Shown here one piece after another: positions 10,458-22,300 of a stretch of 64,000 nucleotides of DNA; positions within the stretch are counted from its first letter, which is position 1; each line of letters begins with the position of its first letter. The stretch comes from Chiua virens (taxonomy: Eukaryota; Basidiomycota; Agaricomycetes; Boletales; Boletaceae). Position numbers and translations under genes: made by a program. Below the pieces are notes generated by a model. It saw nothing but the letters and a program-made list of their open reading frames with translations, was not told where the DNA came from and did no database searches. Where the stretch lies: assembly GCA_019787685.1 (NCBI GenBank), contig JAHNUO010000003.1:1488001-1552000 (forward strand), given 5' to 3'.

Positions 10458-12059
10458 ATGCTCAGACGTGTCTACAAAGCGATCAAACAAGGTCGTCACC
10501 TATCCACACCCGCAACAAGAACCCCGTGGGCCTTTCAGTCTGACATGACCTCGACGCTGGTCTCCCGTTGCCAAAAAGAAGCACTCAACCATGCCAGGGC
10601 TACGCGACGTCTCATCCCCATGCTGCGCCTCGTCCGCGAGATGAAGGCGCAACGCGTCAATCCCGATCTCACCATATACAACGCGCTACTGGCATGCGTC
10701 GCTCAGGATGGACTGCCATTGGAAGCCTGGGCCGTCCGTCGACGACATGACCGCCATGGGTATACCACCGGATCGTCAGTCCTACCATCATCTCTTACAC
10801 GTGAGCTCGACCCTCTCTGACCAGCCAGTACACTCATTCTTCTTAGGCATGTAGATGGTCTTCGGCAGATACCATGTGGCAAGTCGTCGACGAGATGAAG
10901 AAGCAGGATATCGAGCCAGACGAGGACACCTACGCCCTCATCATCGGACGCGCCACTGCCACGGAGAGTCTCGAACTTGCTCTCCAGCACATGCACGAAA
11001 TGGACACCCTCGGACTCGTTCCTCGGCTGAAGACCACTCAAGACATTATCAAGCTCGCCGCAGATATGGATATGCCAAAACTCGCCTATCGAAATCGCCC
11101 AACGATTTCAATCCCATTCCTCCCGCAACCTCGGTGGCGAAACATGGATGTCCTGTCTCACATCATCTGCAAACATGGTTTATGTGCGTTCACATTCCCG
11201 AGTGCGTTCTGTCGACTGCAAATTCGCCTCTAGGCACACGGCATCAAGATGTGCTGGCAAAAGACCGTGCATGAACTGAACTTCACCCCTGATGAGGGCG
11301 CTTGTCTATCCGTTCTTCACTACATGCGCTCGCCACGGTCTTTCAGATCTGGCGTTGGATGTCATGCGGGTGCTTCGGGGGATTGGTGTGGATATATGGT
11401 ACGAGCACCATTATGCTCCCCTGGTCGAAGCGCTTTGCAAAGACGGGAAACTCAAGGAAGCCCTACAAACCTTGGATTCGATGCGCAAACAGGGCATCAA
11501 TCCCACTCGTGAGACAGTGCGCCCGTTCGCCGAGTTTTTGCAGCAAGACGTGGACCATGTCGATGGCGTTTGGCAAACGCTTGACCAATGGCTACGCGAG
11601 GGGAATACCGTGGATCCCTTCATTCTCAATGCCATCGTTCAAGCGTCCGTCTCCCTGGACGACCTACAACGTGCCGTCGGCGCATATAAATCCTTCCCCG
11701 ACTATAGCTGTAAACCCAACGTCGAGACGTTCAACGCGCTTCTCTCAGGTTGCGTCACCGCAAAACACCGCGAGCTGGGCAACAAGCTCCTTTTGGACCT
11801 GAAACAAGCCGCCGTCAAGCCCAACGACAAAACGTACGAACACATCATACTGCTGTGTCTCACCCAACCGGTGTACGATGACGCGTTCTTCTATCTCGAG
11901 GAGATGAAAACACTCAAGTTCATCCCCTCGGCGAGGGTGTACGATGCGATCATTAGAGTGTGCGTGGCCGCCAAGGATTCACGGTACTCGATCGCTCTCG
12001 CAGAGATGCGCCACTGCGGTTACGCGCTGTCTCCGTCATTTGCGTCAATTCTTGTCTGA
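10458..12059 (+). CDS. Pentatricopeptide repeat (PPR) protein, probably mitochondrial
   Basis: Starts MLRRVYKAIKQGRHLST, a basic amphipathic presequence-like N-terminus. PPR-type helical pairs recur: RVNPDLTIYNALLACV, DIEPDEDTYALIIGR, GINPTRETVRPFAEF, CKPNVETFNALLSGCV, AVKPNDKTYEHIILLCL and FIPSARVYDAIIRVCV, each with the F/TYNALL-x-G signature. By family it binds organellar RNA and acts in mitochondrial RNA stability or translation. Introns at about 10801-10846 and 11181-11233. Three one-base insertions are bridged: near 10735 (C), 11087 (T) and 11296-11298 (G). Each time the PPR consensus continues cleanly in the next frame. A fungal PPR of this size (about 480 residues) is ordinary; the exact orthologue is not recognised. 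Confidence 0.85.
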
Positions 12060-12597
12060 TTTTGGCCTGCTACCGCCGCAAGATACGACAACTGCGGAGT
12101 CGGGCGATGGGAGTCAATAGTGGGGCGGTACATATTTCAGAGCAAGATCCGCAGTCCTTGATGGAGGCTCCCCCCTGTTCGGTGGTAATACTTACATGAT
12201 CCTTTTCCTGTCTGAGCTACTTAAGTTCCTGGGCCTATGGGCGCAGCGCTGCCCCGCTGAGTCATGTATCCCGTTCAAAATTTGTGGAACCTTGAAGGGT
12301 AGAATTTACGAAATTTCGACTAACACTGTCGCCCTTGTCAAGCTAGAGGCGTACAGATATAGACTGTTCTGGAGCGGTGGCCGACGTCGGACGATACGGT
12401 ACAGATATGGTTCATTGCATAACGCTTGTATTTCGCGATATATACGGTCGAAGCAACGGGATACAGCTGGAAAAGTAGACAAGCCCGTCACCTTCTTCCC
12501 TGGCTTTCCTCCATTTCAACCACACGACGCGACCTGCAACCGACTGAATCGTTACAACCGAGACTCTTCCCCCCCTGAGGCTTTACCACCCTCATTT
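12060..12597. other. Convergent 3' spacer without recognisable gene
   Basis: About 540 bp between the PPR gene (+) and the end of the membrane/coiled-coil gene (-). The longest frame (12196-12681, +) has no motif and runs antisense into the next gene, so I do not call it. Confidence 0.45.
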
Positions 12598-15500
12598 CTA
12601 CCTCTTTACATCGGTGGACACCGGGTCCTCGTCCTCCCAGGGACTGAAGTTGGGTTTTCTAATGAGCGGCAACGATTGTAGCCACGCAGGCAGAGCACAG
12701 TCCTTCTCCCCAATGCTCCTCCCTTGGGCCTCTGCATGGGTATGGACAGGCGACGACGGAATACTTCCCACATCGCTGAGGCTTGGAAGACGTTCGAGGC
12801 TGGTGTTCGTCGACCCACCAAGGGCCCGGTGTAACGCCTCGCGCTCCGCGCGAGAAGGGGCGAAAGCTCGAAGTAGGGAAGACGGCGTCGAAGATGTGAT
12901 GTTGGACATAAGGCCCGTAGGATTTAATGCATCAAAGGAAGATACAGAAGTCGGGGACACGTCGGAGCTGCCTGCCTTGTCTGATGTAAACCTTGTGAGA
13001 CGGAACACCTTTGCATCTGGATTGAGACCGCTACGACGTTTTTCACTTCCTAGGATGGTGAACCACCCCTGGGGAGGCGTTTCTGCACTTTGCCTTGCAA
13101 TTTCCGGGAGGTCATCTGATCTTTGGGTTTCATAAAGGGAATCATGGCTAGACCGTCCCTGAGGGCGACGAAAGCCAGATGAATCGTGTTCTTCCACCTC
13201 CAAAGAATCTCCAGTGAATTCAATGGGTGAGGCTGTCAAAGGAACATTCTGGATACCGAATCCTCCCTTCCAGTCTGTCGAAGGAGAGTCCAAAACACTG
13301 ATCAGGCTGCTTGGAATGAATGCCGCTGAAGGAGTCGGTGGATCACAAAAAGGTGAGAATGAAGTGGCATGTCCAAGTTGGAAGTAACCATTATGACCAG
13401 CGTCTGACGGTAGTGATGTTGAATCAATAGAAGGAATGTCCCCATCAAGGATGGCATGACCTTGAGCACGATGAACTGGGAGGAACCACTTGAATCAACA
13501 TTAATGGAGAGTTGTTGATGATCAACACGTACCCAGTGGAGAGCGCGATGCATCCCTCGATTCTGACTCGATATCCCTTTGAAAGTGTTCCAGACTTCAT
13601 CGGCGATATCAGCACATCATCTGCGGGAACGTCGAATGGCTTGTAAGACGAAGACCATGCAGAGCTATCCGTTTTCCCGTGGCTGTACTGGTGAATGAGG
13701 TTGCTATTCCCAATGTCAGAGTAAGATGCGTCAGTTAAACCGGGGTATGCCTTGGCAAGTTGAGCGCGGTGGTGTGCAGGCGCGAAGCCGAGATTTCTCT
13801 GTGTCAATCTTCTCCTCCAACTCCCGTGCACGAGTGTTCAGCGTGACAACTACTTCCTCTGCTACTCGCACTTCCTTCCGTTTTCTTTCCAACTCGCAGA
13901 CTAGTTCCTCTTCCTCAGCCGTGTCGACATCGCTGGGTTCGGTGGTAAGAAATGCACGATCACGTTCCATCCGATCTTTTAACCTTTGAATTTGGTTTTC
14001 CAGTTCTTCCACTCGGCGTATCGCAGAGTCCTTTGCGTTACGGGCAGCTTTCATCTTCTTTTCTGCCTCCCTCTTATTGATCTCTGCCTGGCGCCTGGCT
14101 TCTTCTAGCGTCTTGGTACGAGCGCGACCATCTATCCGCCTTTGTTCTTCTTCCTTTCTCTTCAAACGAAGATCACCAAGCTCGGTCTCCAGTAAGTCAC
14201 GTGACTGATTAGTAGCATTCTGCGCTTCCTGAAGCTGGTTCTGAAGGTCATGAACGGACGCCTGTGCCGAAGTTATCTGTCTCAAGACTTCCGCGATACT
14301 TGAAGAATGGTCGGGAGTCCCAGATGTAGACGAAGTACGAGAGATCGTGTGAGCGACCGGAGGAGCATGTACTGCGAGACGCTTCTGGTCCGTAATCAAG
14401 TGAGAGGACTGAGGTGCCACTGGCAGGAAATCTTGGAGACGGTGATCGGCGTGCAAAGGGAGGGAAGCGGACTTTGGAAGTGGTGGCGGCGAAGAATTAC
14501 GATGAGGGACAGCTCCGGGCCGCTGAGCGGAACGTTCTCGGTTACGCAGTTTGGGCGGCGCCCCACGTAATAATGGGCGAGGACACGGAGCAAACTTGGC
14601 AAATGGGAGACCTAGTCGAACGAATTAAGGGACGAGGACATCTGGGACTTTGAGAAAAAATCTACCATTGTAATCATGGAATTTGTCCAAAGCTTTGAAA
14701 CCAAGAATGCCCGAACTCCAACCCTGAGCGTCCTTGGAACGAATCACGGCGTCATAACACCATGACTCGACGAGACCACCACGCCACCAGCGTCCAAAGC
14801 ACCGATGAACCAGGAATCAGAGGAAACAAAGCCATCAAGATCCGAACGATGAGAAGGGTGACTGTGTGTGGTGGATGGTACGACGGCCACTCGCAGGGAC
14901 TGCAGCGCCGCGGGTTGTGGCAATCGTGCAGATACCAAAGCTATGGAAGACATGCTTTGGAGTGCGGAGAGACACGGAAGCACGGTTAGCAAAATGGAAA
15001 GGAAGAGTGGTACGATCCACCGAATTGTTGCGGTCTGCGCTGTGAGAGCGGGAACGAGAGATGGCCGAATCGAGCTCCGGGGAAGAGTCGTCAGAAAGAT
15101 CATCAAGGTGACTCAAATGCTGGCGAAAAGACTGTTCAGTGAGATAAGCCCTGAAAGAGATTTCGGAGGGATTTGTGAGGTACGCTTATGGGTGGCGATG
15201 ATAAGAAACGGAAAGTGAGACCGAGATAGAAAAAGGAAGGATGAGAGAGCTCACCGAGGATGAGGACGACTGCGACGACGACGAGAGCGCAGATGAAGGA
15301 TCGAAAGCCAGCCCTTGTGCGGAGTGCGGTGTCCCAGGAGTGGAATGGGGTCCACGGGTAGAGAAGACTGAGACCACCGAAGGATAAGGTCATGAGCCAG
15401 AAAACGATGGACGGATGGGTTCGTGCAATGCTGGTGGACTGGAGAGAGTGAGGATGGGAAAAGTGCTGAGTGTGGTTAATTACAGACACCGTACTTGAAT

Positions 15501-15667
15501 GGGGACGAATTCGCCCCAAAACTCAAATGAAATCGAGACTCTACGCCGTGACCGACGACGTTGACGAAGGGAAGAGAGCGCCGTGCAATCTCTCTGAGAC
15601 CGGAGTAGGAAAATTTGTACGTAAAATGTACACAGTTTCGCACCAACAAGTACTCGTAGTACATCAC
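12598..15667 (-). CDS. Large membrane-anchored coiled-coil protein of unknown function
   Basis: Modelled as one gene. N-terminal part (15667-14630): hydrophilic start, SRFHLSFGANSSPFKYG, then a hydrophobic segment around SLLYPWTPFHSW and a clear TM helix ICALVVVAVVLILG, then SFRAYLTEQSFRQHL, LRTPKHVFHSFGI, SDSWFIG and FGRWWRGGLVESWCYD. A proline-rich linker (14620-14450) follows. Next is a long charged coiled coil (14370-13840; KTLEEARRQAEINKREAEKK), then a Ser/Thr-rich C-terminus ending VSTDVKR. The frame slips at about 14805 and an in-frame TAA occurs at 14624-14626, yet the downstream proline-rich frame has no ATG of its own; that is why I join the parts. It could instead be two adjacent genes. 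I do not recognise a family with known activity. Confidence 0.5.
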
Positions 15668-15797
15668 TAGGGCAGTGTTCGTGGCCTTGCCAGCGCCTTC
15701 AGCCTCGTTGCTGCGCCCATGTCACCAACTTTAGACCCCCTCTCGATATGTGGTCGGCCCCGATAGACTTTGTGCATGGACACACGCGGTGCAAAAA

Positions 15798-15878
15798 TGT
15801 CCCAGGGAGGATTCGAACCTCCGGCTTCACGGTTTGGCATGCCACAACGTGATGATTTAACCACTAATCGACAAGGAC
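15798..15878 (-). tRNA. tRNA-His (GUG) with a 9-nt intron
   Basis: Reverse strand folds as a full cloverleaf. Acceptor 5' GTCCTTG pairs with CTGGGAC, with one T-T mismatch (positions 6-67) and one G-T wobble. D stem GATT/AATC, anticodon stem TCACG/CGTGA, variable loop AGCC, T stem GGAGG/CCTCC with loop TTCGAAT. The anticodon loop TTGTGG-C holds GTG, interrupted after position 37 by about nine bases (CATGCCAAA), the standard nuclear tRNA intron site. Discriminator base is A. The internal A box (TAGTGG) and B box (GTTCGAATCC) are good Pol III promoters. Confidence 0.9.
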
Positions 15879-16202
15879 GTGACATCGAGCCCCACTAATC
15901 TACATTACCCCGCTGGGATTTAGACGGTCCGACTGCTCCACACTCTCCTTATCGAGACACTCAGCGATAGCCCAGGTTCGGGTTCGTGTGTTACCAGAAT
16001 GGTCGTCTCGTTTAAAGAAGCAGCCGGTTGCGACGTGCGATGTCCCAGCGAGAATTGTGCCAATGGTGGGCGATAAGGACCGTCCAATCAGAAATTGGTC
16101 TGACGTTACATAACCAAGTGCTGTCCATCACATCTGACGAGACATAATATTAATGTTGCCTCCCAAAAATTTCCTTTGTCCTTCATCAAACACCCTCCAG
16201 CC
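15879..16202. other. Spacer upstream of tRNA-His and of the four-TM gene
   Basis: About 320 bp holding the promoter of the four-TM protein (+). No gene or repeat seen. The tRNA itself needs only internal promoter boxes. Confidence 0.4.
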
Positions 16203-17057
16203 ATGAGGAAGACATCATACGTGGTCACATTCGTCGCCGTCTTCATCATCCTTGTCGTCGTAAGTCCCTGCACCACACCCCTGTCCGCAGCAGCGCTCAC
16301 CGCATCCCCAGAACATTTTGTCTGCACGTCTCCCCGACTGGTTCGCCAGAACCTGTGTTCTCAGCCGCTCACGTCACTTAACCCCTTGGTTTCAAGGCTA
16401 GTCGCTACTTATGAATCTGATGTCGCAAATGCAAAATCCACGATCCGCTACGGACTAATGCAACGCTGCGACCGCTCCCAAATCAGCATCCCTGGCCCAA
16501 ACAACTGGTCGTCTCGATTACACCAACTTTGAATGCCGTCCTTTCCCCCTCAGAGTCCAAGATGGCTGTGAGGACAAGAATCGTATATCCTGTGCCGAAT
16601 GGGTTTCTGCTCGGTATTTCACCGAGCTCGGCATAGGATTCGCATCCATGGCCCTGGTTTCCTTGCTTATCGGCGTGAGCACCCATTCTAGGCGCCGCAG
16701 GGTCTGGAGAGCTGTTGCCGGTCTCGTTTTACTTCACGGTAGGCAATCCCTAATCTCATGTTGGGCTGATACCAACGTTTCGCAGCCTTGTTCCAGTTGG
16801 CTACGTTCGTTCTTGTGACAATCGTCTACTCGAACAATACTTTCTATGAGTTTGCACATGCTAGACCTGGTAGGCGCCCCGTCATTGTGAAACTTGACCA
16901 GTATTCATCTGCTTCAGGTCTCGGCTATGTCTTTAATGCAGTCTCCTGGGTCGTCGGTTTGCTCGTGGGCTGTGCCGTCATTGTAACTGGCATGGCCGCT
17001 GACCGCGGTCACAAATGGGCTGCCGGAAACAGAGCGTACCAGCCAATTCGGGGTTGA
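16203..17057 (+). CDS. Four-TM membrane protein with cysteine-rich extracytoplasmic loop
   Basis: TM1 is in MRKTSYVVTFVAVFIILVV (exon 16203-16259). After two introns the loop reads RLPDWLVATYESD, IRYGLMQRCDR, FECRPFP, DGCEDKN and ISCAEW; the five Cys suggest disulfides. TM2-4 follow: LGIGFASMALVSLLIG, HALFQLATFVLVTIVY and FNAVSWVVGLLVGCAVI, ending YQPIRG. The layout (TM, long Cys loop, RRRRVWR, three TMs) resembles claudin/Sur7-like four-TM proteins and is a pattern common in basidiomycete genomes, but no function is known to me. One extra T near 16518-16519 is bridged between NNWSSR and YTNFEC. Introns about 16260-16310, 16360-16400, 16740-16785 and 16870-16918. Confidence 0.7.
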
Positions 17058-17261
17058 AACGTTGATAAATGATGACTATCTTACGTGTCTCCTTCCATTT
17101 TTTTTGCTAGATCCAAACATTTGATCCCCTTTATTCTATCACGACTGCCTTGTATTGTATATGTCGGACCATTGACCATACCACAATTTGGATTTAACCC
17201 AGCTGGACTCGTCGCAACTCATATATTTCGTCAACTAAACGAAGAACATACCACCAAATCG

Positions 17262-19329
17262 TCAGAGTCGCTCGTCAGGGTAATCCACTTTATCATATAG
17301 TCGTAGGGTTTCGTTCCAGTCCCTCTTTCTCCTCCTCCGCACTGAAAAGTATTTTGCACCACTTTCCCATCTGCTTTTGACTCGGCCTTTCTCCTGACCA
17401 CCACTTTCCACAAAGTATCTTTCTGGATCTGGTGGGAGACCCAGGGTACGTACTGCCAGGTTTATGATTCGCGTATGCAGATCTTGGCGCGTTTCGCGTA
17501 ATTCCCTAAGCGTCGTCGGACCCACCCAGAGGAGACGGAACAACATGGTGAATGCCCTGAAAGCCGAGACCGCGTCTTCAAACCATCTCAACGCCATCCA
17601 CATCAATGCAGGGACCAGGATCACAGTGATCGCCGCCAAGGGGAGCGTGATCAACACAGTGGTCATCCAGACGAACACTCCAGATATGAGCCCATATGCG
17701 AGTTTGTAATCAGCAATTTCGTCCCATGTGTCCCGGATGGGCCCAGTCTTCGTGAAATTGCGTACACCGATAAAGGTAGTGATAAAGACCGGTGTCCACA
17801 ATATCAGCCCCGGAAGGGATATGGTTATCAAACAGATGAACCATAGAAAACGTATAAACATCCGGAACACGATCGCGCGCCGACGTAAAGGTCGTCGAAC
17901 GCGATCATCCTTAATACTCCAGTGCGCAAGCTTGTCTTGGTAAGTCTGTGAAGCGTAATGTTGAACAAGGTGGTTGTTCGTCAGGCGAAACGTCTTTACC
18001 CTCAAATCGTCACGTAATGTGTTGATCTTGTCGTCTTCCGTTTCATGTCGGTCGGATTTCTCGTTCCTTGCTTCTGCTAGCTTGAATGCTTCGACAAAGG
18101 TTCGCGTTACCCGCACAAAATCCCCTAAAGTCATGGATGTCCCCAAAGGGACGTACATCCGAGCAGCAAGCTTGGCAGACCGAATTAGATCCCAAGAAGG
18201 TGCATCAATAGTTTGAGAACTAATCAATTGGTGCATCCTTGATGTGACATCTCGAATGCACTCAAAATTAACAGGGGCAATAAGCTCCGGGTTTGTCTGT
18301 GTGATGAAATTTAGACTATAGGATGCATATAAATACCCTCGGGACATGCCTTTGGAGAAAACCTCATGGGGGGATTGAACGTAACTAATACGTCGGAGCG
18401 GAAATGCTGTCGGTGCCTTTTAGGGTTGAGCGACAGACAGGTAGAACTTGGCACGTGAAGTTACTTACATGTATGTCATGGAACAGGTGAGAATGGATAT
18501 AGAAAAATCGGGGTTATCACGATTCCGGGTTAGCACATCAGAGACAAGTCTCGCCACTGAAAAGGAGTATTTCAGTGAATGTGATCGACGGTGTATGAGG
18601 AGACGAACCACCAGTCTTCAAAGGCGCTATGGTGGGGTGATAGCGGCTCATGCCTTCCGGAAACAAACACACAGCATCACCGGTCTCGAGTGCCTGTAAG
18701 GTTTAGGAGAGGTGTGATACCCCGGCCGGCGAGGATGAGTTATTCTGACCTGCATGAGATGTTCCATCACCTCGGAGTTATCAATATCTCCATCAGGAAA
18801 GTCTTTTCTTCGCTGAATAGGGATGGTCCCTGCAGACTCGATAAGCCAACTGGTGAATGTCCTACGCCCGAACTGGGTAGACTTGGCAGTCAGGCGCAGC
18901 ATGTTACGCGTCTACTCTGATTTTAGCCTATGAATGTCGAATGAATTTCTTATGATTACCGCTGGGGGAATTGCGGTGACCAGAACACTATCCCGATTCC
19001 CAAGAGATTAAAACAAGAAAGAGAACATTGGAGTTGACCTACAGGGCATCGGTAAGTGCATTGCAGTGATTTGCACATACAATGCTGAAATGGTGGGATA
19101 AGGTCGCTGGAAATTGGACACGGTGGAGGATCTCCCACCAAGGATCTCCGGTCTTGGGAATGTATTCAGTATTCTCGACGACAATTGATCCATAAAAAAT
19201 CTTGAGGACAAAGTGAAAGAGAAGGCTGACAAGCAGCTGAATGGCGGTGCTGGACCGATAAGAGGGATGTACACACCGAACTAGAACGTATGACCAGGGG
19301 GTAGGAGATCCCTTGAGCGGCGGGGCCAT
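17262..19329 (-). CDS. Glycerol-3-phosphate/dihydroxyacetone-phosphate O-acyltransferase (GAT1/SCT1-like)
   Basis: First committed step of glycerolipid synthesis at the ER. Start at 19329 (MAPPLKGSPTPW; an in-frame ATG at 19344 is also possible). Exons join as LKIFYGSIVVENTEYIP, then CIVCANHCNALTDAL (acyltransferase block I), VLVTAIPPA, then NMLRLTAKSTQFG, GTIPIQRRKD and AVCLFPEGMSRYHP (block III). After SPK a 53-bp intron (18297-18349) begins GCATGT, a GC-AG intron, and the frame resumes TNPELIAPVNFECIRDV. The long last exon has TM segments (FLWFICLITISLPGLILW; TTVLITLPLAAITVILVP) and ends with a basic tail, as in yeast Gat1/Sct1. No frame slips. Seven or so exons. Head-to-head with RRP12 across 59 bp. 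Confidence 0.88.
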
Positions 19330-19388
19330 GCGGAGGACAGTCAAAGCTGTGCAGTAAATTACTTGCTTCCGCTTATATCAGTGCGACC
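19330..19388. promoter_or_regulatory. 59-bp divergent promoter, GPAT / RRP12
   Basis: The start codons of the acyltransferase (-) and RRP12 (+) are only 59 bp apart (44 bp if the upstream ATG is used). A TATA-like CTTATATC lies close to the RRP12 ATG. Both 5' ends must either be very short or overlap. Inferred from gene positions. Confidence 0.5.
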
Positions 19389-22300
19389 ATGGAGACTGCC
19401 CTAGCAAAAATTCGACCCCACGTTTCTTCTTCTCTTCCCCATCAAAAGACCCCCGCAAATCTCCTCCATGCACTCGAGTCAACCTTGGCAGAGACCAGCT
19501 CAGATCGCACACCAACAGCTTACTTTGCTGCACTAATCACCACCCTTGATGGCACATTGCAAAAGAAGGACTCCGCGCTGGGAGACGGCGATGTCTTACC
19601 AGCAGTTCTCTACCTGCTTGCCTCGGTAGCACCCTTTGTTCCCCGTCCGGTCATCCAGTCAAATCTGAACACGTTGCTCTCTCTCACTGCACCACTATTT
19701 CCTGCTCTTTCGTCTCATGCACCTCCACTACGATCTCAGCTCACCTTGTACGATTTCGTTTTCCGTGCGCTCGATCGATCCCAGCTGGATATGCCTGCAG
19801 TGCGCCAGTCTTTTGCAACCATTCTCCAGCTTTGTCTAGATCCCCGACCAAAAGTGCGCAAGCGAGCCATCGATCTGGTGGACGATGTATTATCCAATCC
19901 ACCAACCCCACTCGTACGCCATCCTTATGCCGAGCGCGTCGCCGAGTGGATGCAAAATTCTCTTCATCAAGCTAGTTCTGGCGTTTTACCGAAATCAAAA
20001 TCCTCTGCAAAGGAATCTTCTGTCGACAATGCCATCCGACTCCTTACATTATTGCGTCCAATTCTACCCAATCTCCCACTCGATGTGAGCAATATGTTCC
20101 AGTCCTTGACTTAGTCCTGATTAGCCCGAAAAGGTCATCCCGCCCATAACAACCACTCTTCTCACTTTCCCCAGACTTGGCAATCCGTACTTGTCGCAGT
20201 CCTCCTACTCCATTCTTTCCGATTTACTTTCAGCTTCGGTCATCTCGAGTACTCAAAGTAGCACAGAGCAAATTCCCGCCGTCCTGAGTGCCGTAGTGTC
20301 GTCGCCTCCCTTAAAAACTGATACTACGGTGATTCCATCGTGGTTGCGGGTCCTAGGAGACATTATGCTCGCATATCATTCTGCAGATCCAGAAGCGTCG
20401 TCACAAGAATTTATTAAGGTTTGGAAAACCGCGTGGTCTTACTTCGAGACAAATCATGTGGACACACGGCGAGCTGTTGCACAAACACTTGAATCGCTCA
20501 GCCAGTGCATTACTTTTTCCATGGCTCGCATAGCCGTGACAGATGCAGTGGATGGCAAATCATCTACCAGAGTCGCCATTATGCAAATCACGAAAGCCCT
20601 ACATTCCTTGGCTTACGCGTCAGCCACCCCAGAGTTGTTACGTGTCGTATCCTCGCTCATCACAGGCCTCGACATGCGCATCGAAAACAGCGATTCGACC
20701 CTAGCAGCCCAGCCATTACTCTTACCACTGATACAGAAAATCGCCGACCTCCGGATTCAGAAGAATTTTGAACACAAGGAAGCCGCAGACAATACTATAT
20801 CGACAGCCATGAGAGTCATGGGCCCTGCTGTCGTGCTCGAGGCAATACCACTGAACTTGGAACCTCAGGACCGGTTCGTGATTATCTCACATTTCTGCAC
20901 TTGATTTGACTCTCTTGCAGCGAAGCAGGGCGCGAGCCTCGTGCCTTCTTGTTACCAATGCTTGCCCAGTCACATCCTTCTCCATTGGGCCACTTTGTGT
21001 CTTACTTCGTTCCTTTGAGTGAACGGATGTTCAACCTTCAAAATAAGGCTGAGGCCGAGGGCAGACAGTCAGAGGCAAAGGTCTGGAGTGTGCTGATTTC
21101 TCAAATTTGGGTAGGCTTTGCGGGATATTGTCATGCACCTCCGGATGTCAAGGACGCAAGTGCTCCATCATCATTGTCTTTCGTCGCATTTCATCTCACA
21201 CCATACAGGCGCTTACACCCGCGTTTTCGCAACTTCTATCGCAACTTTTGTACACTCAACTCGACCTTCGACTCTCAATACTCAAAGGCCTCAAGACATT
21301 GGTAGAATCTAATCTAGATGTGTCACAGGCCGACTCCCCAGATGCTGATGAAACCTCTGCCGTGGGAGGTTCCATCTCTCGGGAGGAAGCTGTTCAGAAT
21401 GTCGCTTTTCTGAAAACGCAGGTGGAGAGCTGGTTCGCAGTATTCTTCAACGTGTTTGGTAGCGTCGCAAGGGAGAGCAGGGGCTTTATTGGTGATGTTA
21501 TCAGTGTTTGGACAAACATCGCCGACCCTCAAGAAGTCTCGAAAGCATATCACAAAGTTGTCGAGCTCTTCCAGCAGAATCTTCAGAATTACGCTGCCGC
21601 GCCAAACGTACACCAACATGCGAACGTGACCACCATGACGCAAGACCTGCTCATTCTGCTGTTACCTTTCCTGGAAACGCAAGAGATGTCGTCGCTTGTT
21701 CAGATTTGCATGACCGACGGAGTATTATGCTGCAAGGAAAATGGCGTACAAAAGCGAGGATATAAAATACTGGCGAAGGTATGGAACAGCGGGAAGGTGC
21801 AAATCGACGCACTTGCAATCTTACACCAACTTGACTCTTTCACTACGGGTCTTTCGCCTGCCGCTAAAAAGGATCGCTTTGTGCTCCTGACCAATCTCGT
21901 GCCGAATATACCCCCTGCGATGCTGCATATTATCCCATCTCTAATCCCCGAGGCCGTTTTAGGCACCAAGGAACCCTCCGAAAAAGCTCGATCTGCTGCC
22001 TTTGAACTGATAGTATGCATGGGGCAAAAGATGAGTGAAGGCGGGACAGTATCGAGACAGATGGTTGATGGTATGGATGAAGACGTAGCTCCCGAAGGTC
22101 TGTTCTTCCACATATGCAACTCATCACTAGTTAATATATATCATACAGCCAGTGCGAGCATAAACGAGTACATGACCATGGTTGCTGGTGGGCTAGCCGG
22201 AGCAACACCCCATATGATCAGTGCCACGGTAACCGCAGTCTCCCGCCTTGTCTTCGAGTTCAAAGGTTTGGCCACTACATCCTCACGTACGCGCCACCGA

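Noticed and set aside
14744..15106. Hydrophobic frame (WIVPLFLSILLTVLP) suggesting another TM helix
   Set aside because: It is out of frame with the conserved blocks FANRASVSLRTPKHVFHSFGI read from the same bases.
15667..15885. 72-codon minus-strand frame covering the tRNA
   Set aside because: It overlaps a complete tRNA-His cloverleaf and lacks any protein motif.
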